This document shows positions 1-8,797 of a stretch of 64,000 bases of DNA, piece by piece. Where the stretch lies: contig JANQQQ010000039.1 of assembly GCA_028284935.1 (NCBI GenBank), forward strand, positions 310,001 to 374,000, in the 5' to 3' direction. This DNA comes from Croceivirga sp. (GTDB lineage Bacteria; Bacteroidota; Bacteroidia; Flavobacteriales; Flavobacteriaceae). The position numbers and the translations under genes are program-made. Each line of letters opens with the position of its first letter. Within the stretch, counting starts at the first letter, position 1. Under the pieces are notes generated by a model that saw only the letters and a program-made list of their open reading frames with translations, was not told where the DNA came from and did not search any database.

Positions 1-538
1 CCGCTGCATCCAAAGCGGCCAAAAACATGGCAACAGGACCCTTGGCATCACTTGCCGACCGGGCAAAAACCCGCCAATCGTCTTGATACTCCATGATAGC
101 ACTCCATGGAAGGGATTCCCAACCCACGGACTTCCCCGGTCTTTTGAGTGTAGGGGTGTATGGGGTTTCTTGAAGCCAACGCGTGGTATCCACGGGTTGC
201 CCATCAATTTGTAAATAAATGAGCACAGTCTTTTTGGCTTTTTTATGTTTTCTTTCCGCTAATAGTAAAGGGACGGTCTCTGTTGGAATTCGTGTTGTGC
301 TAAAGTTGCGTTCGCCAAAAGCCTGTTCACACCATAGTACGTTTTTCTCAATGTCCTCCGGATAAAAAGCATCATTGGGAATACTTAGTAGTTCTTTTAG
401 TATGGGGAAAGAGGATTTCGTAAACTTTGCTGCAGTTTTATCAAGTTGGTTTTTATGCAGTTGTTGCCCATGTAGCATACAACCACTGGATAATAGCAAA
501 ACGGTAAAACATGTTCTCAGGATGACAAGGGAAGGCAT
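1..538 (-). CDS. M20-family metallopeptidase, N-terminal part (runs off the window)
   Basis: The minus-strand frame opens at the ATG at 536-538 and stays open to the window edge, so only about 179 N-terminal residues are present. A hydrophobic start followed by SSGC could be a signal peptide with a weak lipobox. The segment FARSASDAKGPVAMF near the break matches the metal-binding, substrate-pocket region of M20 peptidases (R-x-x-x-D-x-K-G, the Asp being a zinc ligand), and the preceding LIYLQIDGQPV fits the strand carrying the first metal site in degenerate form. By family it is a zinc exopeptidase or amidohydrolase acting on small peptides, probably in the periplasm. It lies 51 nt downstream of the alcohol dehydrogenase gene and may be co-transcribed. 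The specific substrate cannot be told. Confidence 0.72.
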   Translation of the reverse strand, partial: MPSLVILRTCFTVLLLSSGCMLHGQQLHKNQLDKTAAKFTKSSFPILKELLSIPNDAFYPEDIEKNVLWCEQAFGERNFSTTRIPTETVPLLLAERKHKKAKKTVLIYLQIDGQPVDTTRWLQETPYTPTLKRPGKSVGWESLPWSAIMEYQDDWRVFARSASDAKGPVAMFLAALDAA

Positions 539-589
539 ATGAAAAATTGAATAGTTTCCTTTAAATGTAACAAACCTTCAACTTTTTCG

Positions 590-1630
590 CTAATTAAACC
601 TATCGATGATACGAACCCCCGTAAGATTGAAATTATTCATTTCGGGGAGTAGTTGAGTGGCTTCTTCCAAAACGATGGTTTCGCTGATCAATTTTTGTGG
701 TTGCAGTTTCCCTTCTTGAATCAGTTGCAATAACTCGGGGTATGCATGGGCTTGCATACCATGACTACCCACAATTTCCAATTCATTGGCAATTACCTGA
801 TTCATTGGGATCTTGGGATGTACATGCTGTCCAGCAACCAATCCTACTTGGACATGACGACCCCTTTTTTTGAGATTGGCAATAGAGTTAAAGCAGGTCT
901 CCTGACTGCCCAAAGCATCAATGGAAACCGCGACACCGCCTAGGGAATGCTCCCTTACCGCTGAGACAACATCATGAGTTTTTGGATTAATGGTCGTTTT
1001 TGCCCCAAAAGCCTTTGCTAGTTTTAAATTCTCTTCATTAATGTCAATGGCAATTATCTCAGCTCCAAGGGCATTCGCAATCATAACAGCGGAAAGACCA
1101 ACGCCCCCACACCCATGTACGGCCAATGTGGTTCCCCTTTTCACCTGTCCTTGGGCGATTACTGCACGATACGCCGTGATAAAACGGCAACCTAAAGTAG
1201 CAGCAGTTACATCTGTAATACTATCGGGAAGTTTTACCAAGTTTGTATCGGCATAATCCAAAGCAACATATTCCGCAAATGAACCCCAATGGGTAAACCC
1301 CGGTTGGAATTGGTAATCACAAACTTGATGGTTATTGCTGTGGCACTGTTCACAAGAGCCACACCCACTGACAAATGGAACGGTTACCCTATCGCCAATG
1401 GAGAAATTCGTGACCTTTTTTCCCTTCTCCACGATAATACCCGCCAGCTCATGTCCAGGAACGTGGGGTAAAACGATGTCTGGGTCATGGCCCATCCATC
1501 CATGCCAATCGCTTCGACATAGTCCTGTGGCGGTAACCTTCAATACCACACCATCATCCTTTGGTCTTGGATCAGGTACATTTTGAACCGATAGTTGTCC
1601 TTGGAACTTTTCGAAAACGACCGCCTTCAT
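590..1630 (-). CDS. Zinc-dependent alcohol dehydrogenase, MDR superfamily
   Basis: A 346-residue medium-chain dehydrogenase, normal length. The catalytic zinc ligands are visible as C38 (in GLCRSDWHG), H60-E61 (in VPGHELAG) and C148. The structural zinc lobe is C90, C93, C96 and C104. The nucleotide-binding motif GCGGVG lies at 173-178 and is followed by an acidic residue at the end of the next strand, as in NAD(H)-dependent members. By family it oxidises alcohols or reduces aldehydes in the cytoplasm; the substrate is not identifiable. It starts 2 nt after the GNAT gene ends, and together with the nitrilase forms a tight three-gene minus-strand block, which suggests a shared role in aldehyde, nitrile or amide handling. 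That last point is inference. Confidence 0.9.
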   Translation of the reverse strand: MKAVVFEKFQGQLSVQNVPDPRPKDDGVVLKVTATGLCRSDWHGWMGHDPDIVLPHVPGHELAGIIVEKGKKVTNFSIGDRVTVPFVSGCGSCEQCHSNNHQVCDYQFQPGFTHWGSFAEYVALDYADTNLVKLPDSITDVTAATLGCRFITAYRAVIAQGQVKRGTTLAVHGCGGVGLSAVMIANALGAEIIAIDINEENLKLAKAFGAKTTINPKTHDVVSAVREHSLGGVAVSIDALGSQETCFNSIANLKKRGRHVQVGLVAGQHVHPKIPMNQVIANELEIVGSHGMQAHAYPELLQLIQEGKLQPQKLISETIVLEEATQLLPEMNNFNLTGVRIIDRFN

Positions 1631-1632
1631 AC

Positions 1633-2160
1633 CTATGTCTTTGCCGTTTTATATAAAATAAAGGTTAGCCCTGTTTTCGTGGGGGTGTGCAGGTACCCAA
1701 GGCTTCCTTTTTTGTCCAACAATTCACCGCCTAGTTTCTCTACGGCCCTTTGCGACCGGTAGTTATAATGGTCGACATGAAACAAGATGTAATCAAAATG
1801 TTCAAAAGCGTATTCAATCATCAGGGACTTAAAGGAGGTATTGTAAAGACCGCCCCAATACTCCCTGGATAGAAAGGTCCATCCAATTTCGATGGCTTCT
1901 TGGGAGTTTTCGGGTCTTTTGAATCTGGAACTTCCTATAATTCTTTTTTTGGCCTTGTCAATAATTACAAAGGCGCCCTTGGAATCCAAAGCGCCTTTGA
2001 AGAAATCCTTAAAAACCTCCAATTCCCATCGATCCGGATTTTGATGTAGCTCCCAAATTTTAGGGTCCTTGGCCGCGCTGTATAAAGCTTTAAAATCCTG
2101 AATTTTAAGGGGACGCATGACCACTAAATCATTTTCCAGGGTGGGTTGAAGGTCGATCAT
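1633..2160 (-). CDS. GNAT-family N-acetyltransferase (RimJ/RimL-like)
   Basis: 175 residues with the Acetyltransf_3 pattern: an N-terminal VVMRPLKIQDFKALY strand-helix, a central IGSSRF strand, IEIGWTFLSREYWGG (the beta-bulge before the acetyl-CoA loop) and FHVDHYNYRSQRAVEKLGGE, the conserved SQRAxEKLG helix of RimJ/RimL-type enzymes. Such proteins use acetyl-CoA to acetylate protein N-termini, amino acids or small amines. The start ATG shares one base with the stop of the nitrilase upstream, indicating translational coupling. The acceptor substrate is unknown. Confidence 0.85.
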   Translation of the reverse strand: MIDLQPTLENDLVVMRPLKIQDFKALYSAAKDPKIWELHQNPDRWELEVFKDFFKGALDSKGAFVIIDKAKKRIIGSSRFKRPENSQEAIEIGWTFLSREYWGGLYNTSFKSLMIEYAFEHFDYILFHVDHYNYRSQRAVEKLGGELLDKKGSLGYLHTPTKTGLTFILYKTAKT

Positions 2161-3092
2161 TAGAACAGGTCTTTTTCAATTTTTATGTCGGGTTGATTCC
2201 TAACACCAAAGGTAAAGATATCATTGCGGGCATAATGTCCACTAACATCAAAGTCCATTTTTCCCTTGATTACCTCGTTCAGATCCAATTCGGCCATAAG
2301 TACTCCAGCTTCCCCAAATAAGGGGCCTTGAATTATTTTTCCTTGTGGATTGACAATAACACTTCCACCGGGGCAAAGCTCTTCCCTATCATTAGTTACA
2401 TTTTTCAGATACTTTTCGGGGTACATGGATTTGGTAAAGTATTGATTGCACCCCAGTACAAAACAGCGTCCTTCCAATGCTATCTGTTGCATGGTAATCG
2501 TCCATTCCGGTCGTGAATCGGCGGTAGGGGCAATATAGATTTCCACGCTTTTTTGATACATGGCCATACGTGCCAAGGGCATGTAGTTTTCCCAGCAGAT
2601 GAGTCCACCCAGTTTACCAATTTTGGTTTTAAAGGTCACTAGGGAGCTGCCGTTGGCCTCTGCCCAAATAACACGTTCCGTTCCCGTAGGCTTTATTTTT
2701 CTATGAATTCCTAGAAGTCCATCAGTTGGGGAGAAATAGGCCATACTACAATAGAGACTGCCGTTTTCTTCCTGTTTTTCGGTCATTCCTACCACCAAAT
2801 AGGTATTGGTCTTTCTGGAGAGCTCAACCAGTCGTTCCATGTCTTTACCATGGGTGGCAACACTATTGACATAATAAGCCGCATACAATGATTTTCCTTC
2901 ATCCGTTCGGCTGCCTATTTTGGCCCCAAAGTCAAATCCCCTAGGATATCCCGGTATAAAGGATTCGGGGAATACCAAAAGACGGCACCCTTTGGAAGCG
3001 TATTTTTCTACAATGGTTTCCAACGTATCCAAGGTCTTTCCCTTATCAAAAAATACTGGATTGGTTTGTACCACACCGACTTTAACCTTCAT
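2160..3092 (-). CDS. Nitrilase-superfamily carbon-nitrogen hydrolase
   Basis: 310 residues, standard for the nitrilase branch. The Glu-Lys-Cys triad is visible: E43 in VFPESFIPGYPRG, K132 in HRKIKPTGTERVIW and C166 in GGLICWENYMPLAR. The sequences around Lys and Cys (HRK-x-x-PT and CWEN) are characteristic of true nitrilases and cyanide hydratases rather than amidases, so conversion of a nitrile to a carboxylic acid and ammonia is the best guess; amidase activity is not excluded. No signal peptide is present, so it should be cytoplasmic. It heads the nitrilase-GNAT-alcohol dehydrogenase block. The 89 nt upstream shows no clear -7 box. Confidence 0.88.
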   Translation of the reverse strand: MKVKVGVVQTNPVFFDKGKTLDTLETIVEKYASKGCRLLVFPESFIPGYPRGFDFGAKIGSRTDEGKSLYAAYYVNSVATHGKDMERLVELSRKTNTYLVVGMTEKQEENGSLYCSMAYFSPTDGLLGIHRKIKPTGTERVIWAEANGSSLVTFKTKIGKLGGLICWENYMPLARMAMYQKSVEIYIAPTADSRPEWTITMQQIALEGRCFVLGCNQYFTKSMYPEKYLKNVTNDREELCPGGSVIVNPQGKIIQGPLFGEAGVLMAELDLNEVIKGKMDFDVSGHYARNDIFTFGVRNQPDIKIEKDLF

Positions 3093-3181
3093 ATGCCATC
3101 CTTTTATAAGCGTTCTTTAGCATATAGAAAGATAAGAATTGCTCCGATAAGGATTTTGAAGGGGAAGTCTAGCGGCTAAAA

Positions 3182-3988
3182 TTAGTCCATTAACGCGTTT
3201 ATGATTCCCAGAATAGGACGCAATTCCCTTTGATCGGTAGCTATGGACTCCAAAACACTGGCACCGACCACCTTGAACTCCTTTTGAAGTACTTTGATAC
3301 AGTTTTGGGATTCTTTAATGGAAAGTCCATGAGGAATCTGGTAATAGGTTTTATCGTATTCTGAGGGTTCCAAACCATCAAAATCAAAATGTAAATACAG
3401 ATGGGTAATCCCTTTTTGGTGAAGGGTACGCACCAAGTTTTCCACACTTAAGTTTTTTTGGGAAAAGATGTTTTCCGTCTCGATAAGGCGTTGTTCCATT
3501 TCGTCCACATCACGCAATCCCACATAGTGTATTTGAGAGGCTTGAATGTTGGAAAACAACAAGTGATCCATTTGTGCCCCATCCTCTCCCAAAAGAATTC
3601 TCAAGGGCATCCCATGAAAATTACAACTTGGGGAATCGGAAGGTTTGTTGATATCGGCATGGGCATCAAACCAAATCACGCCTAGATTGGGATATTTCTT
3701 GTTTAAATAGGAAACAGGAACAATTTCGAGACCACAATCACCGCCGATGATTTGAATGTGGTTTGGATTTGCTTGGGTAAGCGTATCTTTTAAACGTCCT
3801 AATTGCTCTACAATCGCTTTGTAATTATTGATATGACACTCTTGATTTCCTTTTTTGCCGGCAGGCAGGGTAGACAGTGATATTTCAATAATGGATTCAT
3901 CATTCAGATAATCCAAGATGGTCTTTGCCCCATGGAAAATGGATATACCATAACCCGAGCCTTGCCACTGAGGAAAGAAAACTTTCAT
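3182..3988 (-). CDS. Arginase/agmatinase-family hydrolase with Cys at the first metal site
   Basis: 268 residues with ureohydrolase-fold motifs in order: GGDCG at 82-86, WFDAHADIN with D108, H110 and D112, and HFDFDGLEP with D202 and D204. Five of the six usual Mn ligands are kept. The His of the canonical GGDHS is Cys85, a variant seen in some poorly characterised arginase-family groups. Family chemistry is hydrolysis of a guanidino or formimino group, but the substrate is uncertain. Its ATG overlaps the M1 peptidase stop by one base, placing it last in the six-gene run that begins with OtsAB. It could be arginase-like, formimidoylglutamase-like or catalytically altered. Confidence 0.82.
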   Translation of the reverse strand: MKVFFPQWQGSGYGISIFHGAKTILDYLNDESIIEISLSTLPAGKKGNQECHINNYKAIVEQLGRLKDTLTQANPNHIQIIGGDCGLEIVPVSYLNKKYPNLGVIWFDAHADINKPSDSPSCNFHGMPLRILLGEDGAQMDHLLFSNIQASQIHYVGLRDVDEMEQRLIETENIFSQKNLSVENLVRTLHQKGITHLYLHFDFDGLEPSEYDKTYYQIPHGLSIKESQNCIKVLQKEFKVVGASVLESIATDQRELRPILGIINALMD

Positions 3989-5616
3989 TAAAGCGATTTG
4001 CTTTTGATGTAAAAGTTGGCATCTATGGTCAACTCCTCGCCCTTAAGTCTTTCCGTTTTCCATTCGGAGTTCTTTTTTGGGAAGACCCAATGCTCTTTTC
4101 CATCGAGAAAAACCCTTACCGGCATATCGAAATCTTCCACTACATTGGTGTAACGATACTTCAGTTTGTTCCCATCAAAATCATATTCCAACACGGGAAT
4201 ATCTTTGGTTCTTAAGTACTGGTCAAAAAAGGCGGACAAGTCTTTTTCGGTCTTTTCGGAAATGTAATTTTCAATCTGCTCAGTGGTCACGGTTTGGTGG
4301 TAAAAAGTTTCGTTTAAACCACGTAAAACCTGACGCCATAGTTCATCATCCTCTACCAATTGTCTTAGGGTATGTAGCATATTGGATCCTTTGTAGTACA
4401 TGTCTCCGGAGCCTCTTTTGTTCAGGTTGTAACGCCCTATGATGGGCCTGTCATTTAAGATACGCTTGCGCGTGCCAATGACATACTCGGCCGCTGCCTT
4501 TGTACCATGGTGATAATCCAAAAATAAATTTTCCGAGTAAGCAGTAAAACTCTCGTGAATCCACATATCGGCAATGTCCTTGTAGGTAATACTGTTTGCA
4601 AACCATTCGTGACCGGCTTCGTGGATAATGATAAAATCAAACTTTAAACCCCAACCGGAATCCGAAAGATCGGTGCCGCGGTATCCATTTTGATAGCCGT
4701 TACCATAGGTAATTGAACTTTGATGTTCCATGCCCAGATAGGGTACTTCCACCAATTTAAAACCATCTTCATAGAAAGGGTAGGGGCCAAACCAATGTTC
4801 AAAGGCTTCCAACATAGGCTTGGTCTGTTTAAATTGTACTTTGGCTTTATCCAAGTTTTCCCGCAACACAAAGTAGTCCAGGTCGAGTTCGCCTTTCTCA
4901 CCCGGATATTTTTCTCCAAAATGGACATAATCACCAATATTGACATTTACTCCATAGTTGTTGATTGGACTGTCCACATACCAGTGGGTTGTTTTGGTAG
5001 TTGCCGTTTCCTCAATTTTCTTTAGTCGCCCATTGGAAACATTCATTATATCTTTTGGTGCGGTGACGCTAATGGCCATGCTGTCCACTTCGTCATACAT
5101 ATGATCTTTATTGGGCCACCAAACACTAGCTCCCAAACCTTGGCAGGAAGTGGCTACAAAGTGTTTGCCATTGCTGTCCTTTTTCCAAGAAAACCCACCA
5201 TCCCATGGAGCCCTAATGGCTTCTTTGGGGTGTCCTGAATAATACACGACAATTTCATTTTCCTCCCCAGCCTTTTGTTCATCGACCAGAAGAACCATAT
5301 AGGCATTCGTTCCTTCTTTTTTATAACTCAGTTCTTTGCCATTTTGTAAGATCTTATCAATTCTAAGTGGTGGTTGCAAATCTATTTGCATTATTTTCTT
5401 TGGCGTTAACACCTTATAGCGAATGGCATTTTTACCTTCAATGTATTTTTCATCCGGACGTACTTCGATATCCAAATGATAAAAAGTAAGGTCCCACCAT
5501 TCCCGTTCTGGGGTAATGCTGCCCCTAAGGAAATCGTCTTGTGTGAAGCCCATGTCTTCCTGAGCAAATAACACATAAGATAAAAGGATAAAATAGAGGG
5601 GTAAGAATCTTTTCAT
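3988..5616 (-). CDS. Secreted M1-family zinc aminopeptidase
   Basis: 542 residues. Residues 1-18 form a signal peptide ending FAQ. The N-terminal beta domain is followed by the exopeptidase motif as LGMEHQS at 294-300 (GxMEN variant) and the gluzincin site HEAGH at 332-336 with the third zinc ligand E355 in WIHESFTAYSE. The long C-terminal helical domain of large M1 enzymes is absent, as in many Bacteroidota homologues. The likely role is removal of N-terminal residues from peptides in the periplasm or outside the cell. It lies 13 nt after the M28 peptidase, so two secreted peptidases are probably made together. Confidence 0.92.
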   Translation of the reverse strand: MKRFLPLYFILLSYVLFAQEDMGFTQDDFLRGSITPEREWWDLTFYHLDIEVRPDEKYIEGKNAIRYKVLTPKKIMQIDLQPPLRIDKILQNGKELSYKKEGTNAYMVLLVDEQKAGEENEIVVYYSGHPKEAIRAPWDGGFSWKKDSNGKHFVATSCQGLGASVWWPNKDHMYDEVDSMAISVTAPKDIMNVSNGRLKKIEETATTKTTHWYVDSPINNYGVNVNIGDYVHFGEKYPGEKGELDLDYFVLRENLDKAKVQFKQTKPMLEAFEHWFGPYPFYEDGFKLVEVPYLGMEHQSSITYGNGYQNGYRGTDLSDSGWGLKFDFIIIHEAGHEWFANSITYKDIADMWIHESFTAYSENLFLDYHHGTKAAAEYVIGTRKRILNDRPIIGRYNLNKRGSGDMYYKGSNMLHTLRQLVEDDELWRQVLRGLNETFYHQTVTTEQIENYISEKTEKDLSAFFDQYLRTKDIPVLEYDFDGNKLKYRYTNVVEDFDMPVRVFLDGKEHWVFPKKNSEWKTERLKGEELTIDANFYIKSKSL

Positions 5617-5629
5617 TCAACGGTTTTTA

Positions 5630-6970
5630 TTAACGGAATATCCCAGAAGGAAAAACAATGGGACTTTCGTGCCCATCTTCTCCAACTGCTGCAACTCCAA
5701 AGAAATAATTATCAATAACTATGCCTTCTAAGGTTTTTTGTAAAACGTTTCCTACATACATATAATTGTCCCAAGTGGGAGAAGTTGTATCCCGCCAGTA
5801 GATTTTATACCCTTTTGCCCCATCAACTTTATCCCATTTCAGTTTTGTGGATGGTTCCACAATACCACCGATCTCAACTTTTTTAGGTGCCGGAGGAGCC
5901 CAAGCAATGGAAGCTAAATTAATGGCATTTACTGCTGTAAGTTTTTTGGCGTATTCAAAATTTACATGTTCCAACACATCACCATAGGCAATACCATCTT
6001 CCACACGAATGTCTTGGTGTTGCTGGGTATAATTTTCGTGGGCTTCCATAATGCGGATACCGGCATAACCAAAATCGTTGAAGGGACGATGGTGTCCACC
6101 TCTACCAAATCTATCCAGTCGATAGATGAGCATGGGATTCATTTCAGGCATATATGTTCTGGTGGTCTTATGAACATAACGGGCCAATTGTCTGGAAATG
6201 CCGTCCACTTCCCCACCATAAAAGCGTCTTGCCCTTCGCTCCTGGGTGGTCTCCATTGGGGGAACCGGTTCGGAAAATATCCTGAAATCCCGATTGCTTA
6301 TCACGCCGTTCACCCCTTTGATATTTCCAATCATATCATTATTGAGTATCCCAACGATATCCCATTCTTTTCCTTTAGCATATGCAGCAAGGCCCTTTCC
6401 ACCAAAAAGCCCTTGTTCTTCTCCAGAAAGCCCAACAAATAAGATACTACTTTCAAAGTCATATTTGGAAAGCACCCGGGCCGCTTCAAGGGTCCCGGCC
6501 ATACCACTGGCGTTATCGTTTGCACCCGGGGATTCAGAAGTATAATCGTTGGGGTCGCTCACCCTGGAGTCAATATCTCCGCTCATTATGATAAAACGAT
6601 TGGGATATTTAGTGCCTCGCTTAATAGCGACCACATTAACGACCCATACGTCTTTTGCAATTCTTGGGTTCACCCCTTGCTTTACTAAATCCTTTTGATA
6701 GAACACTTCAAGACAATTGTCACATGCAGCAGAGATTCTGTCGAATTCCGATTTTATCCAACGCCGCGCCGCGCCAATTCCCCTCGTATTGGATACTGTG
6801 TCACTTAAAGTATGGCGGGTACCAAAATTGGCAAGGGTCGTTATGTCTTTTTGAATTCGTTCTGCCGATACTGAATCGACAATATTATAAATCTTAAGGT
6901 CGGTTTGCGACCATAGCATGGATGGTAGGATAAATAGGATAAAAAGGAGACAGCGTACACTTTTTCTCAT
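5630..6970 (-). CDS. Secreted M28-family peptidase with C-terminal fibronectin-like domain
   Basis: 446 residues with a signal peptide (1-21, ending WSQ). The M28 core shows SPGANDNASG with bridging ligand D152, GLSGEEQGL with E184/E185, and NNDMIGN carrying the next zinc Asp. The segment corresponding to the first zinc site reads MSGDIDSR: D132 stands where most M28 enzymes have His. The final ~90 residues (KVEIGGIVEPSTKLKW onward) look like a fibronectin type III or similar beta-sandwich. Family function is aminopeptidase or carboxypeptidase activity on exported peptides. The start overlaps the TMEM175-like gene by 4 nt (ATGA). Confidence 0.9.
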   Translation of the reverse strand: MRKSVRCLLFILFILPSMLWSQTDLKIYNIVDSVSAERIQKDITTLANFGTRHTLSDTVSNTRGIGAARRWIKSEFDRISAACDNCLEVFYQKDLVKQGVNPRIAKDVWVVNVVAIKRGTKYPNRFIIMSGDIDSRVSDPNDYTSESPGANDNASGMAGTLEAARVLSKYDFESSILFVGLSGEEQGLFGGKGLAAYAKGKEWDIVGILNNDMIGNIKGVNGVISNRDFRIFSEPVPPMETTQERRARRFYGGEVDGISRQLARYVHKTTRTYMPEMNPMLIYRLDRFGRGGHHRPFNDFGYAGIRIMEAHENYTQQHQDIRVEDGIAYGDVLEHVNFEYAKKLTAVNAINLASIAWAPPAPKKVEIGGIVEPSTKLKWDKVDGAKGYKIYWRDTTSPTWDNYMYVGNVLQKTLEGIVIDNYFFGVAAVGEDGHESPIVFPSGIFR

Positions 6971-7596
6971 GAAAGAAGATTGATGTATTTTTTATGGAAG
7001 TGCTTTGAGTGCCAGAAACATAATGGTCCGATAAGGGTATATACTATCCCAGGGAAACCGAAAACAATGCCGACTTTGAAATAGGCGAGCAGAACGGAAA
7101 TTAAACTGACCACAACAAAAATTGCAAAGTGCCTCGCATAGAAATATAGCAAGGTAGCATTTTCAGTCGACTTTGATTTTTTGTAAGCCCTATGGTACAT
7201 TAAGGAAAAACATAAAAAAATCAACAAAAAACCTATGCCGTACATTAGAAAAAGGTTTGCAAGGTCTTTTGGTGTATTGACGCCTTCGCCCATTCCAGAT
7301 TGTACTAAGTCTTTCAAGGGAAAAACATAATAAAGAGCTACAAACAACAAAATAGAATTTAGGGCTATCAGGCCGTTATCCATATAGTTTGTACGCCTAA
7401 AAAAATTGTAGTGGACCCACCATATTGCTACGAGAACAAAGAAGCTAACAAAAAAGCTTAAAAATCCTGTGGAAATTGATTTCGTTGAGGTCAGGGTATT
7501 GCCCATATCGAAATCAACGACCATTAAAGTTGCGGCGAAAGCAAAAACGCCATCACTAAAAGCTTCAACCCTACTTAGGTTATGAGGTAATTTCAC
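6967..7596 (-). CDS. TMEM175/DUF1211-family membrane protein (putative potassium channel)
   Basis: 209 residues with about six hydrophobic segments. The first helix carries R9 and FSDG at 13-16, the R-x-x-x-FSDG signature of the TMEM175/DUF1211 family, where the conserved residues line the pore. Bacterial members have one such repeat and assemble as tetramers; family knowledge predicts a K+-selective leak channel in the inner membrane. It sits 9 nt downstream of the propeller/NTF2 gene and overlaps the M28 gene by 4 nt. Potassium flux would make sense beside trehalose synthesis, since both serve osmotic balance; that link is inference. Confidence 0.85.
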   Translation of the reverse strand: MKLPHNLSRVEAFSDGVFAFAATLMVVDFDMGNTLTSTKSISTGFLSFFVSFFVLVAIWWVHYNFFRRTNYMDNGLIALNSILLFVALYYVFPLKDLVQSGMGEGVNTPKDLANLFLMYGIGFLLIFLCFSLMYHRAYKKSKSTENATLLYFYARHFAIFVVVSLISVLLAYFKVGIVFGFPGIVYTLIGPLCFWHSKHFHKKYINLLS

Positions 7597-7605
7597 ATGG
7601 ACAAA

Positions 7606-8790
7606 TTATCGAATAAAGGTGACTTTGGCAATTTTACCATTTTCAACCTCATAAATGGCAACGGCAGTAAAGTTCTGTCCATTCATTGTAAGATATTCTT
7701 CATCAATGACTTTGTTTCCGATAACGATCCTACTCTTTATCTCGCAATGCAAATCTGGCGTAGATTCAAAAAACGCCTTATAGGTCTTTATTAAATTCAC
7801 CTTTCCTTTTCCGATAGGGACGTTTGGATAATTGAAAAGTTCCACATTTTCACTGTAGGTGGCGGCAAAACCCTCTATGTCCCTGGCATTATAGGCCTCA
7901 AGCTGTTTTTCAACGATATGTCTCGGAGAGACTTCTGCGACAAATGCTAACCTGGTATTACTTTCGTTGACTGCTATTCTTGAAATATTTTGTATTTCTT
8001 CATCCTCAAAGTGCATTAAGGGCTTCCAACTGCTACCTTTTTCCGGGTTGGCATAAAAAACCATTTTTCCGCTTGCTGTTAGTATGGTGCCATCTTGGAG
8101 CCAACATATATCCTGGGTGTTGGGAATATTGTCCATTATGGTTGTCGTTTCCAGAGTCAAAGGATCAAGTGTTTTTATTTTCCATTGCTCTCCTTCTTTT
8201 TTCAGGTAACTGATTTGGGTCTTATATGGAACCTTGAGCAGCGACCTACCCACATTGTTATCTATAGTTTTGACCTCTCCATTTTGGACATTGGCAACCA
8301 CCAAATTCATTCCGTTTTCAACCAAAACAGTACATACCAACATTCGTTTGTTATACCAAACATGATATCCCACTTTTAGGTCTTTGAGTAAAACATTTGC
8401 ATCACCTACCGCGATATCATATTCATATAAGCGTTGGAGACCATCCAAGTCCAGGCGAATAGCGGAAATGGACGATTTTTCGGGAATTTTCAATGGTGAG
8501 TACTCGCTACCCGTAGGGGTATCCGTAATCCAGGTTTTAAGACTCCCTTTTAATAAATCAAATCTTAAAATATCGGTTTGCCCGTCCCTTGTAGCCGCAT
8601 AGAGCAAGGTATGGTCATCCATGAAAGAAGGCTGGTTGTCATATCCTTCATTATTGGAAATATTTTTTGGATTGTTCAATCCAATATGACCCTCATTCAC
8701 TTCCAAATCAAACAAATACACCTCGGTATCGGATTGAGCAAGGATGAGCTGAGCGCCAAAAAGACCGAACAAAAAAAATAGTCTTTTCAT
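7606..8790 (-). CDS. Exported TolB-like beta-propeller protein fused to an NTF2/SnoaL-like domain
   Basis: 394 residues with a signal peptide (MKRLFFLFGLFGAQLILAQ). Roughly residues 35-285 contain repeated beta-propeller blades of WD40/PD40 type (for example NQPSFMDDHTLLYAATRDGQ and ICWLQDGTILTASGK). From about residue 290 the sequence changes to an NTF2-like fold: VEKQLEAYNARDIEGFAATY, NYPNVPIGKG and the terminal AIYEVENGKIAKVTFIR, typical of SnoaL-like polyketide-cyclase-related domains. The role is unknown; the propeller may bind a ligand or protein and the NTF2 domain may be a binding cup rather than an enzyme. It starts 7 nt after the OtsAB stop. Confidence 0.78.
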   Translation of the reverse strand: MKRLFFLFGLFGAQLILAQSDTEVYLFDLEVNEGHIGLNNPKNISNNEGYDNQPSFMDDHTLLYAATRDGQTDILRFDLLKGSLKTWITDTPTGSEYSPLKIPEKSSISAIRLDLDGLQRLYEYDIAVGDANVLLKDLKVGYHVWYNKRMLVCTVLVENGMNLVVANVQNGEVKTIDNNVGRSLLKVPYKTQISYLKKEGEQWKIKTLDPLTLETTTIMDNIPNTQDICWLQDGTILTASGKMVFYANPEKGSSWKPLMHFEDEEIQNISRIAVNESNTRLAFVAEVSPRHIVEKQLEAYNARDIEGFAATYSENVELFNYPNVPIGKGKVNLIKTYKAFFESTPDLHCEIKSRIVIGNKVIDEEYLTMNGQNFTAVAIYEVENGKIAKVTFIR

Positions 8791-8797
8791 TGCAACT

